Counted from the first letter of the stretch, positions 9,556 through 19,510 are shown. The stretch: 64,000 bases of DNA from Haloarcula sp. H-GB4 (GCF_030848575.1 NZ_JAVDDX010000001.1:496001-560000), one strand, 5' to 3'. The notes: generated by a model not told the origin, from the letters alone. Made by a program: numbers and translations.

Positions 9556-10515
9556 TCAGTGGATTCCCATCGCTTCGATCTGCTCCTGATACCGGTTCCG
9601 GATGGTGACCTCTGTTACCTGGGCCACGTCGGCGACCTCACGTTGGGTCTTCTTTTCGTTACAGAGCAGCGAGGCGGCGTAGATGGCTGCGGCGGCGTAG
9701 CCGGTCGGTGACTTCCCCGAGAGCAAGCCTTGCTCGGCGGTGGTGTCGATGATTTCGTTAGCCTTGGACTGGACTTCCTCGGAGAGTTCCAGTTCGGAGG
9801 CAAACCGCGGGACGTACTGCTTGGGGTCGACCGGTTCCATCTTCAGTTCGAGCTCTTGTGCAACGTATCGGTACGTCCGCCCGATTTCCTTCTGTTCGAC
9901 CCGGGAAACGTCCGACACCTCTTCCAGACTTCGTGGGATGCCTTCCTGTCGACAGGCCGCATACAGGCAGGCTGTGGCGACGCCCTCAATGGAGCGACCG
10001 CGGATGAGGTCCTCGTTGAGCGCCCGTCGGTAAATGACTGAGGCGACTTCGCGGACCGACCGGGGGACGCCCAGTGCGCTCGCCATGCGATCAATCTCCG
10101 ACAGCGCGAACTGTAGGTTCCGTTCGCCGGCATCCTTGGTTCGGATGCGTTCCTGCCACTTCCGAAGGCGGTGCATCTGGCTCCGCTTCTCCGAGGAGAG
10201 TGACCGACCGTAGGCGTCCTTGTCCTTCCAGTCGATCTGTGTGGTCAGCCCCTTGTCGTGCATCGTCTGGGTTGTGGGGGCTCCGACGCGTGACTTGGAC
10301 TGGCGTTCGGAGTGATTGAACGCCCGCCACTCCGGCCCGCGGTCGATGTTCTCGTCTTCGATGACGAGGCCACAGTCCTCGCAGACGAGTTCACCACCGC
10401 CGTCGCTAGATATGGACTCCGACTCACACTCAGGGCAGGTCTGCTGGCCCGTGCTCTCGGACTCCTCCTCGCGTTCCTCCTGTTCAGAATCCCGCTGGCG
10501 CGTCGGCCGTTCCAT
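9556..10515 (-). CDS. tfb: transcription initiation factor IIB (TFB)
   Basis: This 319-residue TFB recruits RNA polymerase to TBP-bound promoters. An acidic N-terminal extension precedes the zinc ribbon with Cys27, Cys30, Cys45 and Cys48 (CPEC and CEDC). The B-finger/B-reader region follows ([24 protein letters not shown]). Two cyclin repeats make up the rest: the first around [18 protein letters not shown], the second around [16 protein letters not shown]. It ends in a helix-turn-helix ([20 protein letters not shown]) that contacts the BRE. Haloarchaea carry several TFB paralogues; which one this is cannot be told here. Confidence 0.95.
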   Translation of the reverse strand: MERPTRQRDSEQEEREEESESTGQQTCPECESESISSDGGGELVCEDCGLVIEDENIDRGPEWRAFNHSERQSKSRVGAPTTQTMHDKGLTTQIDWKDKDAYGRSLSSEKRSQMHRLRKWQERIRTKDAGERNLQFALSEIDRMASALGVPRSVREVASVIYRRALNEDLIRGRSIEGVATACLYAACRQEGIPRSLEEVSDVSRVEQKEIGRTYRYVAQELELKMEPVDPKQYVPRFASELELSEEVQSKANEIIDTTAEQGLLSGKSPTGYAAAAIYAASLLCNEKKTQREVADVAQVTEVTIRNRYQEQIEAMGIH

Positions 10516-10545
10516 GTGTTCTTTTACGGAGAAAAGCCAATCACG

Positions 10546-10551
10546 TATAAA
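10546..10551 (-). promoter_or_regulatory. TATA box of tfb
   Basis: On the minus strand TTTATA sits in a context CCCAAACA-TTTATA with a purine/C-rich BRE-like stretch before it. It lies about 33 bp before the ATG at 10515, predicting a leader of only a few bases. Confidence 0.6.
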
Positions 10552-10779
10552 TGTTTGGGCGAGACCGACAGTTTTGCCTGATTTGGACGCTGTCTGTGAA
10601 TGCTAGATGGAAAAATCATGTTAAATTTAGCTAGAACTGTCTATCTTTCGAGCGACCGATGGGTGTAATGGGATGGCACACCTTGTTCTCACTCCGCGGT
10701 GACGGTGGAGCGCGGACAGCCAGCACTGTTCGTCCCACATATCGCGCTCTTTTAGTCCGGGACTCCCCCACCTTGCGGT

Positions 10780-11304
10780 ATGAGCAAGGTCAATATCGGG
10801 CTTCGGGGCTGGCGCTTCGATGAGGACGTGCTTGGGCCGGACGGGCGGGTCCGTCCGCTCAAGACGATGGAACCGGAAACCCGGCAGCGGCTACTGGTGC
10901 TTGCAGAACGAGTGGTCGACCCCTGTGATGCCTGTTGGCTGATTCACGGGGACGAAGACATTGAGCAGTGCAACGTTGCGGACGCTATCTACGGCGAGCC
11001 AATGGGTGAGGTAGTGGTCTGTTCGGACCACGAGACGGACTTCATTTACTGGTTCCGTGAGGAAGGCGGCGAGGCCTACGCCGGTGATACTGACCTGGCC
11101 TCGGCCTTCCACGAATGGTTCCTTGATGGGAACCGCGCGCCAGAGGAGTACGTCGGCCTCGAACACGTCGATGAGGATCCGACAGCGCTGCCAGAGGCCC
11201 CCGACAGGGACGAAGCGATTCCAGGACTTGAAGAGGAAGTCGAGCAGATGGACGAGGAGGATCTCGACACGATCGATATGGACCTCAGCGACCTGGACGT
11301 ATGA
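10780..11304 (+). CDS. conserved acidic protein of unknown function
   Basis: A 174-residue, strongly acidic soluble protein. The middle holds [12 protein letters not shown] and [13 protein letters not shown], so four cysteines or histidines could bind a metal. The last 45 residues are almost all acidic or proline ([19 protein letters not shown]). I do not recognise a named family. The stop overlaps the ATG of the TrmJ-like gene (ATGA), so translation is probably coupled and the protein may act in RNA or translation biology; this is inference from position. A T-rich box (CTTTTAGT) about 27 bp upstream of the ATG fits a leaderless promoter. Confidence 0.75.
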   Translation: MSKVNIGLRGWRFDEDVLGPDGRVRPLKTMEPETRQRLLVLAERVVDPCDACWLIHGDEDIEQCNVADAIYGEPMGEVVVCSDHETDFIYWFREEGGEAYAGDTDLASAFHEWFLDGNRAPEEYVGLEHVDEDPTALPEAPDRDEAIPGLEEEVEQMDEEDLDTIDMDLSDLDV

Positions 11305-12026
11305 TCTCGGTCGCCGTCGTCGACGCGGAGACACCGGGCAACGTCGGCACCATTGCACGGTCGATGAAGAACTTCGGCCTGTCGGAGCTGTTGCTCGTCG
11401 ACCCACCGGAGCTGGACCCAGACGGCGAAGCGTATGGCTTTGCCGGCCAGGCCCGGGACGACATCCTTCCGAACGCCCGGACGGTGACATTCGACGACAT
11501 CGTCGAGAACTACCACACCGTCGCCTGCACGGCGACGACGAACGAGGACCCGGCCAACCACGTCCGGTATCCGGCGACGACGCCGGCCGACCTAGCCGAC
11601 TCGCTCCGGGACGTTGAGGGCGATATCTGCGTCGTCTTCGGCCGCGAGCGGGTCGGGCTCTCGAACGACGAACTCGCACGGCTGGATGTCATCTGCTCTA
11701 TCCCGGCCAGCGCGTCGTATCCGGTGTTGAATCTCGGCCAGGCGGCCACCATCGTTCTTTACGAACTCCGTGATCTAACTGTCGGCGAGACCCAGCACCC
11801 CGAGGAACTCCATACGCTCGCCGAGACGCCAGCGGTTGAGGGCCTACATGAGGAGTTCGACCGGTTCCTCGGGGCTATCGGTCACCCCGAAGAAAAACAG
11901 CACAAGGCTCGACGGCTGTTCCGGCGGGTCCTCGGGCGTGCACAACCGACCGGCCGAGAGACAAAGACGCTTCGCGGTCTGTTCCGGCAAGCCCGACAGC
12001 GAATCGAGCGTGCCGAAGACGACTGA
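11301..12026 (+). CDS. SPOUT-family tRNA 2'-O-methyltransferase, TrmJ-like
   Basis: A 241-residue SPOUT methyltransferase. It starts [20 protein letters not shown] (the N-terminal PxNxGxxAR motif), followed by a central [14 protein letters not shown] loop. The trefoil knot at [15 protein letters not shown] binds S-adenosylmethionine. This layout matches TrmJ/LasT-type enzymes; archaeal TrmJ methylates the ribose of cytidine 32 in tRNA. A C-terminal helical tail (residues 170-241) is typical of the family. Overlaps the stop of the preceding acidic protein by four bases. The exact target nucleotide is inferred from the family. Confidence 0.88.
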   Translation: MISVAVVDAETPGNVGTIARSMKNFGLSELLLVDPPELDPDGEAYGFAGQARDDILPNARTVTFDDIVENYHTVACTATTNEDPANHVRYPATTPADLADSLRDVEGDICVVFGRERVGLSNDELARLDVICSIPASASYPVLNLGQAATIVLYELRDLTVGETQHPEELHTLAETPAVEGLHEEFDRFLGAIGHPEEKQHKARRLFRRVLGRAQPTGRETKTLRGLFRQARQRIERAEDD

Positions 12027-12029
12027 GGG

Positions 12030-14525
12030 TCAGCTGAGGTTCTCAGATCCGGTTCCGGAGTCGAATAGCGAACCGATAACAGCGTCGTGGGCCTTCCGCA
12101 ACCGGTAGTGTAAGGTCGGCGCGGAAATGTCGAGTGTCTCAGCCAGTTCCTCTGCGGAGCTCCCTCGCGGCCAGTCGTAGTAGCCGCGTGCATAGGCAGT
12201 CTTGAGTGCGGCGGCCTGTTTCGGAGTCAGCTGATCGCGTATCTGTGTCTGGAAATCTGTCACCGTAGAGACTGGCTGGTCGACGTACTGCTTGCTCCGT
12301 AGTTCTGTCCCGGGTGTTCCCTCCTGGATCGCCTCAACGACAGCACGGACGTTGATGTCCGGCGCCATCTCCGCTGTGAACCGCAGATCACCGTCCGCTG
12401 CAACGGCCTGCTGAACGGCCCCGCCGTAATCTGCGAGCGTGTCAAGCGGCGATGCGGATATCTCATCGAGCGTGACTTCGAGCAAGGGCACTCGGTTTTC
12501 CGCCGCCGTTTCCACGACGGCACAGGACTCGACCGACGGCATCTCAGTGAGCGCCCGACACACCCGGTCAGTGTCCACACCACTGGCGCGAACGTAGTGG
12601 AGACAGTTCCCGGAACTGATCGGAACGCGCCGTTCGAGCGTGAACGAACAGTCGAGCATCGCGGAGAGGCGGGCGAAGACGTCGTCGGAATCCGGCGTCA
12701 GGAACTCTAGTTTGACGGTCGTCGCCGCCAGCAATGACTGCTGACTGTGGACGCGCTGGATAGAAAGCGCGATAAGTCGCCCCAGATCGGCCAGGATGTC
12801 GGACTCACGACAGCCAATCGTGGCCCCAGTCGATGCGTAGACCATCAGTACGCCGTATGTCGTCACGCCAGTTGTCAGGGGAACTGCCGCAACGGAACAG
12901 TGGTCTGCAATTAGTGAACGGTCCATGTCGGCGTCCGAAGGCGTCGACACGCTGGCGATGTCCTCAACGACCTGTACCTCGCCGGTGTCGATGGCGTCGA
13001 TGGCGAGGCTGTGCTCGTCGGACGAAAGCTGCTCCGGCGCCGTGTCAATCCCAGCGGCGGCAGCCAGTGTTATGCTCGTGGCACCCCCGCGGCTCCCGGT
13101 CCAGACGGCCTGGTACAAGTCCGATTCAGTGAGATGCGCACACACTGCCGATTCGATTCCCTCACGTGTCTGTGTGTCCTGTAGTGCCTTTGCAATCTCT
13201 CTGCCCAGCACATTGAGCCGCTGTGCCTGCTTGAGTTCGTCACGCTGTCGCTCAAGTTCGGCTTGGCGATTCTTGTGAGCAGTGACGTCGCGAGCGACGA
13301 AGATGACAGTATCGAGGTCGTAGGCGCGACTTTCCAGCGGCGCGACCCGTGCCTCGAACCACCGCTTGCCATCGGGAACCCGTAGTTTGTACTCCACGGA
13401 CTGGAATGACCCGGTTCGCAGGGCCGCACGAACGGTCGTCAGGAGCGAATCAGCGGTGTCGTGGGGAAGAAACTCATGTAGCGTCTGGCCGACAAGCGTG
13501 TCTGTATCGTCTACCGTCAGCATTGTCTCGGGGTCGGTCAGGCAGTCGAGGAATCGCCCTTCCGCGTCGATGATGAAACTAGGGTCCGGAAAGGCGGTGT
13601 TCAACGCATCGCGCTGTTCCGTGTGGCGCTGTCGTTCGAGTTCATAGCCCGCCCAGTCGGAGAGCAACCGAACGAACGTCAGGTCCCACTGCGTGAACTC
13701 CGCTGTGCGCGGCTCCAGTCCGTAGAAGCAGAACGTTCCGTACACGGCCCCATCGACGACGACGGGTGCACCGATGTAGTTCGCAATGCCCCACTCAGGG
13801 TCAGCGAGGTCCGGCGCGTCCGTCTCAACGTCCCTGATCGCGAGCGGTTCGCGGTGTTCGACGACGTGCCTGCAGTTCGGGAGGTCCTCGATGCTGGTCG
13901 TTCTGCCGGCTTCGAGGTCGGCAGTCGTCGGTGCAGTGACTGCTTCAAACACGTATTCGTCGCCGTGGACCCGGGAGAGCGTCCCAAACGACGAACCGAG
14001 TGTCTCACAGCCGAGCTCTAACAGCGCGTTGAGTTGTTCCGTGAACGTCCGGCTCGAATCGGTACAGATGTCGTAGGCCGCTTCGAGCACCGACTCCCGT
14101 TGCTTCCGAGCCGTGATGTCGATATGTGCGATGGACGCGAACGTTGCTCCATCGACGGTGAACGGGGCAGCGTACAACCGGAACCACCGTTTCGACGACG
14201 GGGCGTGACACGGATATTCGAGTTCGAACGAGGATTGCTCGCCAGCGAGGACGGCCCTGATCCCGTCGGCTGCCTGTTGCCCGGTCGTGTCGTCAGCCAT
14301 GTCAGCGACGTCGAGATAGTTCACACCGACCGTATTCGGCGTCAACTCTGTTCCGTTTGCCCGGCCGAACTCGCTCCATGTCTCGTTCGTCGAGAGAATC
14401 ACCCCGGACGCATCTACAACCGCAAACATGAGGGGTAGTGTATCGATGGATGGCCCGTACAGAGTGGGAACATCGTAGCCATCCATGACACTTGGGACCA
14501 TGTATTTACTGTTGCGGCGAGCCAC
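12030..14525 (-). CDS. PAS/GAF sensor with Bat-type HTH_10 DNA-binding domain
   Basis: This 831-residue regulator belongs to the bacterio-opsin activator (Bat-like) group. In order: a PAS domain (about 29-135, LMFAVVDASGVILSTNETW), a GAF domain (about 150-300, ending with NYIGAPVVVDGAVYGTFCF), a second PAS (about 305-420, PSFIIDAEGRF), a second GAF (about 440-590) and a Bat-associated domain. The HTH_10 comes last (LTPKQAAALKTAYARGYYDWP, then ELAETLDISAPTLHYRLRKA). It lacks a kinase domain, so sensing and DNA binding are in one chain. The GTG at 14525 is given; the ATG at 14501 is a fair alternative. An AT-rich inverted repeat (GTTAG/CTAAC arms) at 14544-14557 overlaps the likely TATA position. 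Target genes unknown. Confidence 0.88.
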   Translation of the reverse strand: MARRNSKYMVPSVMDGYDVPTLYGPSIDTLPLMFAVVDASGVILSTNETWSEFGRANGTELTPNTVGVNYLDVADMADDTTGQQAADGIRAVLAGEQSSFELEYPCHAPSSKRWFRLYAAPFTVDGATFASIAHIDITARKQRESVLEAAYDICTDSSRTFTEQLNALLELGCETLGSSFGTLSRVHGDEYVFEAVTAPTTADLEAGRTTSIEDLPNCRHVVEHREPLAIRDVETDAPDLADPEWGIANYIGAPVVVDGAVYGTFCFYGLEPRTAEFTQWDLTFVRLLSDWAGYELERQRHTEQRDALNTAFPDPSFIIDAEGRFLDCLTDPETMLTVDDTDTLVGQTLHEFLPHDTADSLLTTVRAALRTGSFQSVEYKLRVPDGKRWFEARVAPLESRAYDLDTVIFVARDVTAHKNRQAELERQRDELKQAQRLNVLGREIAKALQDTQTREGIESAVCAHLTESDLYQAVWTGSRGGATSITLAAAAGIDTAPEQLSSDEHSLAIDAIDTGEVQVVEDIASVSTPSDADMDRSLIADHCSVAAVPLTTGVTTYGVLMVYASTGATIGCRESDILADLGRLIALSIQRVHSQQSLLAATTVKLEFLTPDSDDVFARLSAMLDCSFTLERRVPISSGNCLHYVRASGVDTDRVCRALTEMPSVESCAVVETAAENRVPLLEVTLDEISASPLDTLADYGGAVQQAVAADGDLRFTAEMAPDINVRAVVEAIQEGTPGTELRSKQYVDQPVSTVTDFQTQIRDQLTPKQAAALKTAYARGYYDWPRGSSAEELAETLDISAPTLHYRLRKAHDAVIGSLFDSGTGSENLS

Positions 14526-14801
14526 TTAACGCCCAGTGTCTGGTTAGAATACTAACATTCTCGCAGAGAACATATTTGCCGTGAATATCATGCCGAATTG
14601 GGGTTAAAGGACTGTAAAATGGATCTATTCAAATGAACGCCTGCCAGACCACCCACCAAATATCCATATATTAACCAATTACCGACTGGCCCGGATATAT
14701 CAAACAGGATTCTGTCTCACCCCGATTTATTCTAGGGACCTAGAGAGAGTGTTTAGGATGGTGACCACTGTAGCGACCCACAGGATACGCACTACCTCAC
14801 T

Positions 14802-15290
14802 ATGGACTCCACTGTCAATCCAGTTCGCGTCGAACTGTTCGTCCGGTCCCTGTGTCCGGAAGATACAACGCAACAACAGAATTACGTGCTTGATCGATTA
14901 CAGGCTCTTGAGAACGCTGGCCGTATCGAGGACCTGTCGATACTGATCTGGGGACGCCGGATCGAACCACGACTCGCACAGCGGACTGCGGAGGGACGAC
15001 ACCTGCTGGAACGGCTGTCCATGTTCGAACAGTGGGAGCGGGACGCCGATGCCTCGCTTGACGCATTCGACTGGCAGCACCCGGTGACGAACATGGTTTC
15101 CGATGAGTCGGTCACCGTCATCACGCTGCCCACGCTTGCCCTCGCTGAATACGTTGACGGTGACCTCCAGCACGTCGCCCCCTGCACGCGGGATGGGACG
15201 GTCCACCGCGTCGCGGATCGTGTTAGACACCTCTCAGATACCGCAGACATAGCCGACGAATTCGACCATGAGCGTACCGTGGTACAATAG
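14802..15290 (+). CDS. haloarchaeal conserved protein, possibly HTH-associated
   Basis: The 162-residue soluble protein has an N-terminal strand-helix section (RVELFVRSLCPED, VLDRLQALENAGRIEDLSILIWGRRIEP) and a C-terminal half with ITLPTLALAEYVDGDLQHVAPC. I recall this pattern from small haloarchaeal proteins that sit beside Bat-type or DUF7344 regulators, but I cannot name the family with certainty. It is divergent from the Bat-like regulator across a 276-bp AT-rich gap and just upstream of a DUF7344-type HTH protein on the same strand, so a role in regulation is a reasonable guess. Confidence 0.7.
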   Translation: MDSTVNPVRVELFVRSLCPEDTTQQQNYVLDRLQALENAGRIEDLSILIWGRRIEPRLAQRTAEGRHLLERLSMFEQWERDADASLDAFDWQHPVTNMVSDESVTVITLPTLALAEYVDGDLQHVAPCTRDGTVHRVADRVRHLSDTADIADEFDHERTVVQ

Positions 15291-15351
15291 CATCCGAACC
15301 GCCCCAAACCTAACACGCTGACCGTCCAGATCCAGCACCATACCAGGTAAC

Positions 15352-15771
15352 ATGAATACGAAACAAACCGAGATACCGGATTCGCTACCACTGGACGACC
15401 GGCTGTCGCTCCTGTCGTCGCACTATCGACGGTTCCTCCTGTACGGGCTTTCACAGTACACGACCCCGGTTTCACTGGCTGTACTTACGGACACGGTGAC
15501 CGAATTCGAACACGAGGCACCGGCCGAACACTACCGTGACGAGCGACTCAAGATCTACACGGCTCTCTATCACAACCACCTTCCGCGGCTGGTCGATGCC
15601 GGTGTCGTCCAGTACAACCAGTCGGAAGATATGGTCGATATCGGGCCGAACGCGCCAGCCCTCGTCCCGCTACTCGAGTCGACGATCGAACACGACCTGT
15701 CGGCGAACGGTAACGACCTATCATCGAACGCCGTCGATGTCAATTCCTTACAGCCCGAGCGACGCAATTAA
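15352..15771 (+). CDS. DUF7344-type winged-helix protein
   Basis: A 139-residue protein dominated by one winged-helix unit. DDRLSLLSSHYRRFLLYGLS forms the first helices, VSLAVLTDTVTEFE the second, and KIYTALYHNHLPRLVDAGVV the recognition helix and wing. QSEDMVDIGPNA closes it. This is the pattern I associate with the haloarchaeal DUF7344 family, small DNA-binding proteins of unknown targets. It follows the 162-residue gene by 61 bp. Its stop overlaps the gatE stop by four bases, tail to tail. Confidence 0.8.
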   Translation: MNTKQTEIPDSLPLDDRLSLLSSHYRRFLLYGLSQYTTPVSLAVLTDTVTEFEHEAPAEHYRDERLKIYTALYHNHLPRLVDAGVVQYNQSEDMVDIGPNAPALVPLLESTIEHDLSANGNDLSSNAVDVNSLQPERRN

Positions 15772-17639
15772 GCCCGCTTTTGTATCTCCGAGCGCAACAC
15801 GTCGCTCACCGTATCACCGTCAGCTTTGCCACGGAGTGCGCCCATGCACTCGCCCATCAGCGCCGAGAACGCGCCCATTCCTTCCTCGGCGACTTGGTCC
15901 TCATGGCGTTCGACGACTTCGGCAACGGCGTCACGGACTTCTGACTCGTCGACGCCGCCCAGCCCTTCCTGCTCGACGGCCGCCTCGGCCGTCAGCGACG
16001 GGTTCTCGGCGAGTGCCGTCAGGAGGTCTTCTATACCCTCACGGGGCACATCTCCGCTGTCGACCAGCAGGATAGCCCCTTTGAGGTGCTCGTCGGTGAG
16101 ATGCCCGACGGGCACATCGTCGCGGCGGAGTTCGGTCAGCGTCGACTCCAGCGTCCCGGCAGCCAGCGTCGGGTCAACACCTTCGCCCGCCACCAGTGCC
16201 TCGAACAGCGGCCACCGCTGGCCGTAGGCGACCTGCTCGGCGAGGCCGGAGCCGAGGTCGAACTCGCGCTCGTACCGGTCGACCTTCTCGGTGAGCAGTT
16301 CCGGGGTCTCGACTTCGGTTACGTCGGGTTCGACGGGCGGCACGTCCGTCTCGGGGTACATCCGTGCCGCGCCGGGGAGCGGGCGGAGGTACCGCGACGT
16401 AGCGTCCTCATTCGCGTCGCGGGTCTCCTCCGGGACGCCCTCAAGCGCCGTCTCGGCCCGCTCCGCAACGGCGTCGATGGCCAGTTCGGCGGTCTCCGGG
16501 TCGTCAGCGACGATAGCGACGGCGTCCTCGGGACTGGCTCCAACAGCGTCCCGCAGCGCCTCGACTTCCGCCTCGGTGACGCCGTAGGCCGGGAGCTCGT
16601 CGGTGTGGAAGATGCCGCCCGCGCCGTGGCGCTTGGCGTGGTCGGACAGTTCGGTCCCAAGCCGTCGGTCGGGCTGAATCTCCCGGCCGACGAGCCCGTC
16701 GAAGCCGGACAGCAGGAGGCCCTGTACTTTGCCGCCTGAGGAGAGCGCGCCCTCGATGACGCCGGACTCCGTATCTTCGAACACCTCCGTCACGTCCTGT
16801 GGCTCGCCGACTGTTGCGTCGCGCTCGGTGAGTTCTTCGGCGATGTCCAGCAGTTCGACCTGCCGGCGGACCTCGTTGCGGACGAGGTCGTCGATGTCAT
16901 CGAGGCTCTGGACGCCTTTCAGTTCGATCCGTGCGCCATCCTCGATAGAGACGTTCACGTCCTGGCGGATGGTCCCAAGGCCGCGCTTGACCTTCCCGGT
17001 CGAACGGAGGAGCATCCCGATGCGCTCGGCGGCCTCGCGGGCCTGCTCGGGCGACCTGATGTCCGGCTTCGTGCCGATTTCGACCAGCGGGATGCCAAGG
17101 CGGTCAAGCGAGAAGCGCACGCCGTTCTCGGTTTCCTCGACGCGCTGGCAGGACTCTTCTTCCAGTAGCATATCCTCGATGCCGACTGGGCCGGCGCTCG
17201 TCTCGATGGCCCCGTCGTTGGCGACCAGCATCGAGCGCTGGAACCCCGTGGTGTTCGAGCCGTCGACGACGATTTTCCGCATGACGTTCACCTGGTCGAT
17301 GACGGACATATCCAGTAGCTGGGCGATCTCGAGCGTCGTTTCCATCGCCTCGCGATCGACACGGTGGGGTGGCTCGTCGTCCTCCTCGACGAGACAGGTC
17401 GTGTCGTAGGCCAGGTACTCGAACTCCCGGTCGACCATGCTCTCCTCCAGCGCCGCCTCGTCGATCTCCCCGAGTTCGCTCTTGGTCGGGTGCAGATAGC
17501 GGGTAAAGGAGCGCTCGCTCTCCTCGGGCTCGCGGATCGTCGTCGGACAGTCACAGAACAGCTTCGTCGCGGTATCGAGTTGCTGGTGGATCTCCAGGCC
17601 GGCGACGAGCCCCAGCTCCTCGTAGTCGTACTCAGTCAT
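15768..17639 (-). CDS. gatE: Glu-tRNA(Gln) amidotransferase subunit E
   Basis: GatE with GatD converts misacylated Glu-tRNA(Gln) to Gln-tRNA(Gln) in archaea. The 623-residue protein begins MTEYDYEELGLVAGLEIHQQ, the GatB/GatE cradle start, and contains TKLFCDCPTT and FTRYLHPTKSELGE. QVNVMRKIVVDGSNTTGFQRS and RLGIPLVEIGTKPDI follow. An insertion in the middle (about residues 290-400) is the AspRS-like domain that sets GatE apart from GatB. The C-terminal helical and YqeY-like domains end at SEIQKRA. The frame is open about 100 codons further upstream; the ATG at 17639 was chosen because homology starts there. The partner gatD is not in this window. GltX at 60.5 kb provides the misacylated substrate. 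Confidence 0.95.
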   Translation of the reverse strand: MTEYDYEELGLVAGLEIHQQLDTATKLFCDCPTTIREPEESERSFTRYLHPTKSELGEIDEAALEESMVDREFEYLAYDTTCLVEEDDEPPHRVDREAMETTLEIAQLLDMSVIDQVNVMRKIVVDGSNTTGFQRSMLVANDGAIETSAGPVGIEDMLLEEESCQRVEETENGVRFSLDRLGIPLVEIGTKPDIRSPEQAREAAERIGMLLRSTGKVKRGLGTIRQDVNVSIEDGARIELKGVQSLDDIDDLVRNEVRRQVELLDIAEELTERDATVGEPQDVTEVFEDTESGVIEGALSSGGKVQGLLLSGFDGLVGREIQPDRRLGTELSDHAKRHGAGGIFHTDELPAYGVTEAEVEALRDAVGASPEDAVAIVADDPETAELAIDAVAERAETALEGVPEETRDANEDATSRYLRPLPGAARMYPETDVPPVEPDVTEVETPELLTEKVDRYEREFDLGSGLAEQVAYGQRWPLFEALVAGEGVDPTLAAGTLESTLTELRRDDVPVGHLTDEHLKGAILLVDSGDVPREGIEDLLTALAENPSLTAEAAVEQEGLGGVDESEVRDAVAEVVERHEDQVAEEGMGAFSALMGECMGALRGKADGDTVSDVLRSEIQKRA

Positions 17640-17727
17640 TGTCGAGGTGTCCGGGACCGGGGGCCAAAAAACGCACCCTTCCCGCGCTCGCCGCCGCCCT
17701 TTTGACTGTCTCGTCCTCACTGTCGAT

Positions 17728-18522
17728 ATGCGCTGGCTGTCGACAGCCGCGGTGGTCGTTCTTCTTCTGACCGGCGGCTGTAACGCTTTCGTCGGCGCTG
17801 ACACCGCCGATAAGGGGACCGTCACGCCAGCCCCGGTCCCGACCGCAGCGGAGTCGGACACAGCAACATCGCTGGACCCGCCGCCCGGCGTTACCACGGA
17901 CCGGCTCGATAACGTTGCCCTCCTGTCGGCTGCCCACCGGCAGGCGCTCAACGGCACTACCTACACCCTGAACGAACGTTACAGCGAGTTCACAATCGGG
18001 AACGACAGCACTTCCGTCCGGCGTGAAGAGACTGTCGCCGTCGAATCACCGACCCGGTACCGCGACGAGATGGTAAGAATGACGACTGACTCAAACGGGG
18101 CCGTCAAGCGGTACGAACAGTCGACCTACGCTGACGGCACCAACTGGTATGAGCGTCGTGACAACGGCACAGTCGAGCGCCAGCGTGGTGAGGTCCGGTT
18201 CAGCCGCGACAAGTACGCCTACCGGACGGCGTTCTATCTTAACCGCTACGCCGTGGTCAACCAGAGCGCCACGGACGTCGTCACACGGGACGGCAGTCGG
18301 CTCTACCGGATTCGGGGCTCCGGCGGCGAGATTCCGACCACGGAACGGCTGGAGGAGTTCCGAATCGAACTGCTGGTCGAACCTGCCGGCCTCGTCCGCC
18401 GATTCAGCGTCTGGTACCGCACCGAAGATCGCATCGTCGAATACAGCTTCTGGTACGAGGATATCGGTGAGACGACGGCGGAGCGGCCAGCGTGGCTCAA
18501 CGAATCAACACCGGCGGACTGA
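17728..18522 (+). CDS. secreted lipoprotein, haloarchaeal DUF7537-like
   Basis: The 264-residue precursor has a signal peptide MRWLSTAAVVVLLLTGGC with a lipobox ending at Cys18. A Thr/Pro/Ala-rich linker leads to a soluble domain of beta-strand-like segments (YTLNERYSEFTIGNDS, TRYRDEMVRMTTDSN, RLYRIRGSGGEIP). I associate this with haloarchaeal lipoproteins labelled DUF7537, of unknown function. The frame is open upstream, but the ATG at 17728 gives the signal peptide directly and has a T-rich box (CCCTTTTGACT) about 27 bp upstream. It is divergent from gatE with an 88-bp gap. Confidence 0.82.
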   Translation: MRWLSTAAVVVLLLTGGCNAFVGADTADKGTVTPAPVPTAAESDTATSLDPPPGVTTDRLDNVALLSAAHRQALNGTTYTLNERYSEFTIGNDSTSVRREETVAVESPTRYRDEMVRMTTDSNGAVKRYEQSTYADGTNWYERRDNGTVERQRGEVRFSRDKYAYRTAFYLNRYAVVNQSATDVVTRDGSRLYRIRGSGGEIPTTERLEEFRIELLVEPAGLVRRFSVWYRTEDRIVEYSFWYEDIGETTAERPAWLNESTPAD

Positions 18523-18554
18523 GGGGGCCGGTAGGCAACAGCGCACGTCAGCGG

Positions 18555-18851
18555 CTACAGACGATCAGTCTCAGTTCGAACATCGTCGGTTCCGGACGTG
18601 CTCCCGGCCCGGTCGTCGTAGTACTTTCGGCCGATGAAGTCGTCGTCAAGATTCCCGACCAGAGAGTTGTACAGCCCATCTGCGGACTGGTACGTGGCTT
18701 CGCTGGTCCGAGCCAGTACCTCACTCATTTCGATCGAGTCGCCGTTCTGGGCGACCAGCTCAACGTCGCCGAGTTGCCGGACGACAGCGGCATGGTCAGC
18801 GGGGAACTCACAGGCCTGGTCGAACAACTGCAACGTTTCGGAGTAACGCAT
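18555..18851 (-). CDS. DUF5789-like small haloarchaeal protein
   Basis: A 98-residue acidic soluble protein. The core reads QLFDQACEFPADHAAVVRQL, then VELVAQNGDSIEMSEVLA and YQSADGLYNSLVGNL. It ends with IGRKYYDDRAGS and a disordered tail. This order of motifs (a VGRKxYxDR ending after a helix) matches the haloarchaeal DUF5789 family as I remember it. Function unknown. It is convergent with the lipoprotein gene, separated by 32 bp, and divergent from the acetyltransferase at 19010. Confidence 0.78.
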   Translation of the reverse strand: MRYSETLQLFDQACEFPADHAAVVRQLGDVELVAQNGDSIEMSEVLARTSEATYQSADGLYNSLVGNLDDDFIGRKYYDDRAGSTSGTDDVRTETDRL

Positions 18852-19009
18852 CTGTACTACACATCCGTATTCATCATCAAAAAATATTATGAATTCTGGT
18901 TATCCGGTAATCGGCTTCACTGACCAGATCCGGTTGTTGAGACGAGACCTGATATTTCGCTCCAATCGGTGCGGGAAAACATTTCAAAGATCATGGCATA
19001 TGTTTTCGT

Positions 19010-19510
19010 ATGTCAATTAGCCTGGCAACTCCGGACGATGTAACGGCGATCAATCAGGTGGCAACGGCAGCCTGGGAGACGGACTACCCCCTGCTCACCC
19101 AGGAAACGGTTGAAGACGGCGTTCACGACTGGTATTCGCCCGAGCAGCTCGAATCGGAACTGGTCGAACCGCAGACCCTCTTGCTTGTCGCCGAGCGCGA
19201 GGAGCACGTTGTCGGGTTCGCACACGCGACGTGGCACGAGACTGACCACACGGGGTATATTCTCCGGCTGTACGTCCATCCTGACTCCCGGCGCGAGGGA
19301 ATCGGCCAGTCACTGCTAGAACGGACCTGCGAGGAACTGTTCGAGCACGATATCGACCGGATCAACGCGATGGTCCTCTCGGCGAACGAACCGGGAGCCG
19401 AGTTCTACGAGCAGTTCGGATTCGAGTTCGCCGACGAGAGCGACACCGAAATCGGCGGCGAGCGCTACCCCGAGAGCCGCTACGTCCTTGCGGACGAGTC
19501 ACGGGTATAG
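19010..19510 (+). CDS. GNAT-family N-acetyltransferase
   Basis: A 166-residue GCN5-related acetyltransferase. The acetyl-CoA loop motif A is IGQSLLERTCEELFE, preceded by the strand ILRLYVHPDSRREG (R/QxxGxG/A type). The N-terminal SLATPDDVTAINQVATAAW and the C-terminal NEPGAEFYEQFGFEFADES also match the fold. It transfers an acetyl group from acetyl-CoA to an amine; the substrate cannot be predicted. It has its own short upstream region and appears to be a single gene. Confidence 0.88.
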   Translation: MSISLATPDDVTAINQVATAAWETDYPLLTQETVEDGVHDWYSPEQLESELVEPQTLLLVAEREEHVVGFAHATWHETDHTGYILRLYVHPDSRREGIGQSLLERTCEELFEHDIDRINAMVLSANEPGAEFYEQFGFEFADESDTEIGGERYPESRYVLADESRV

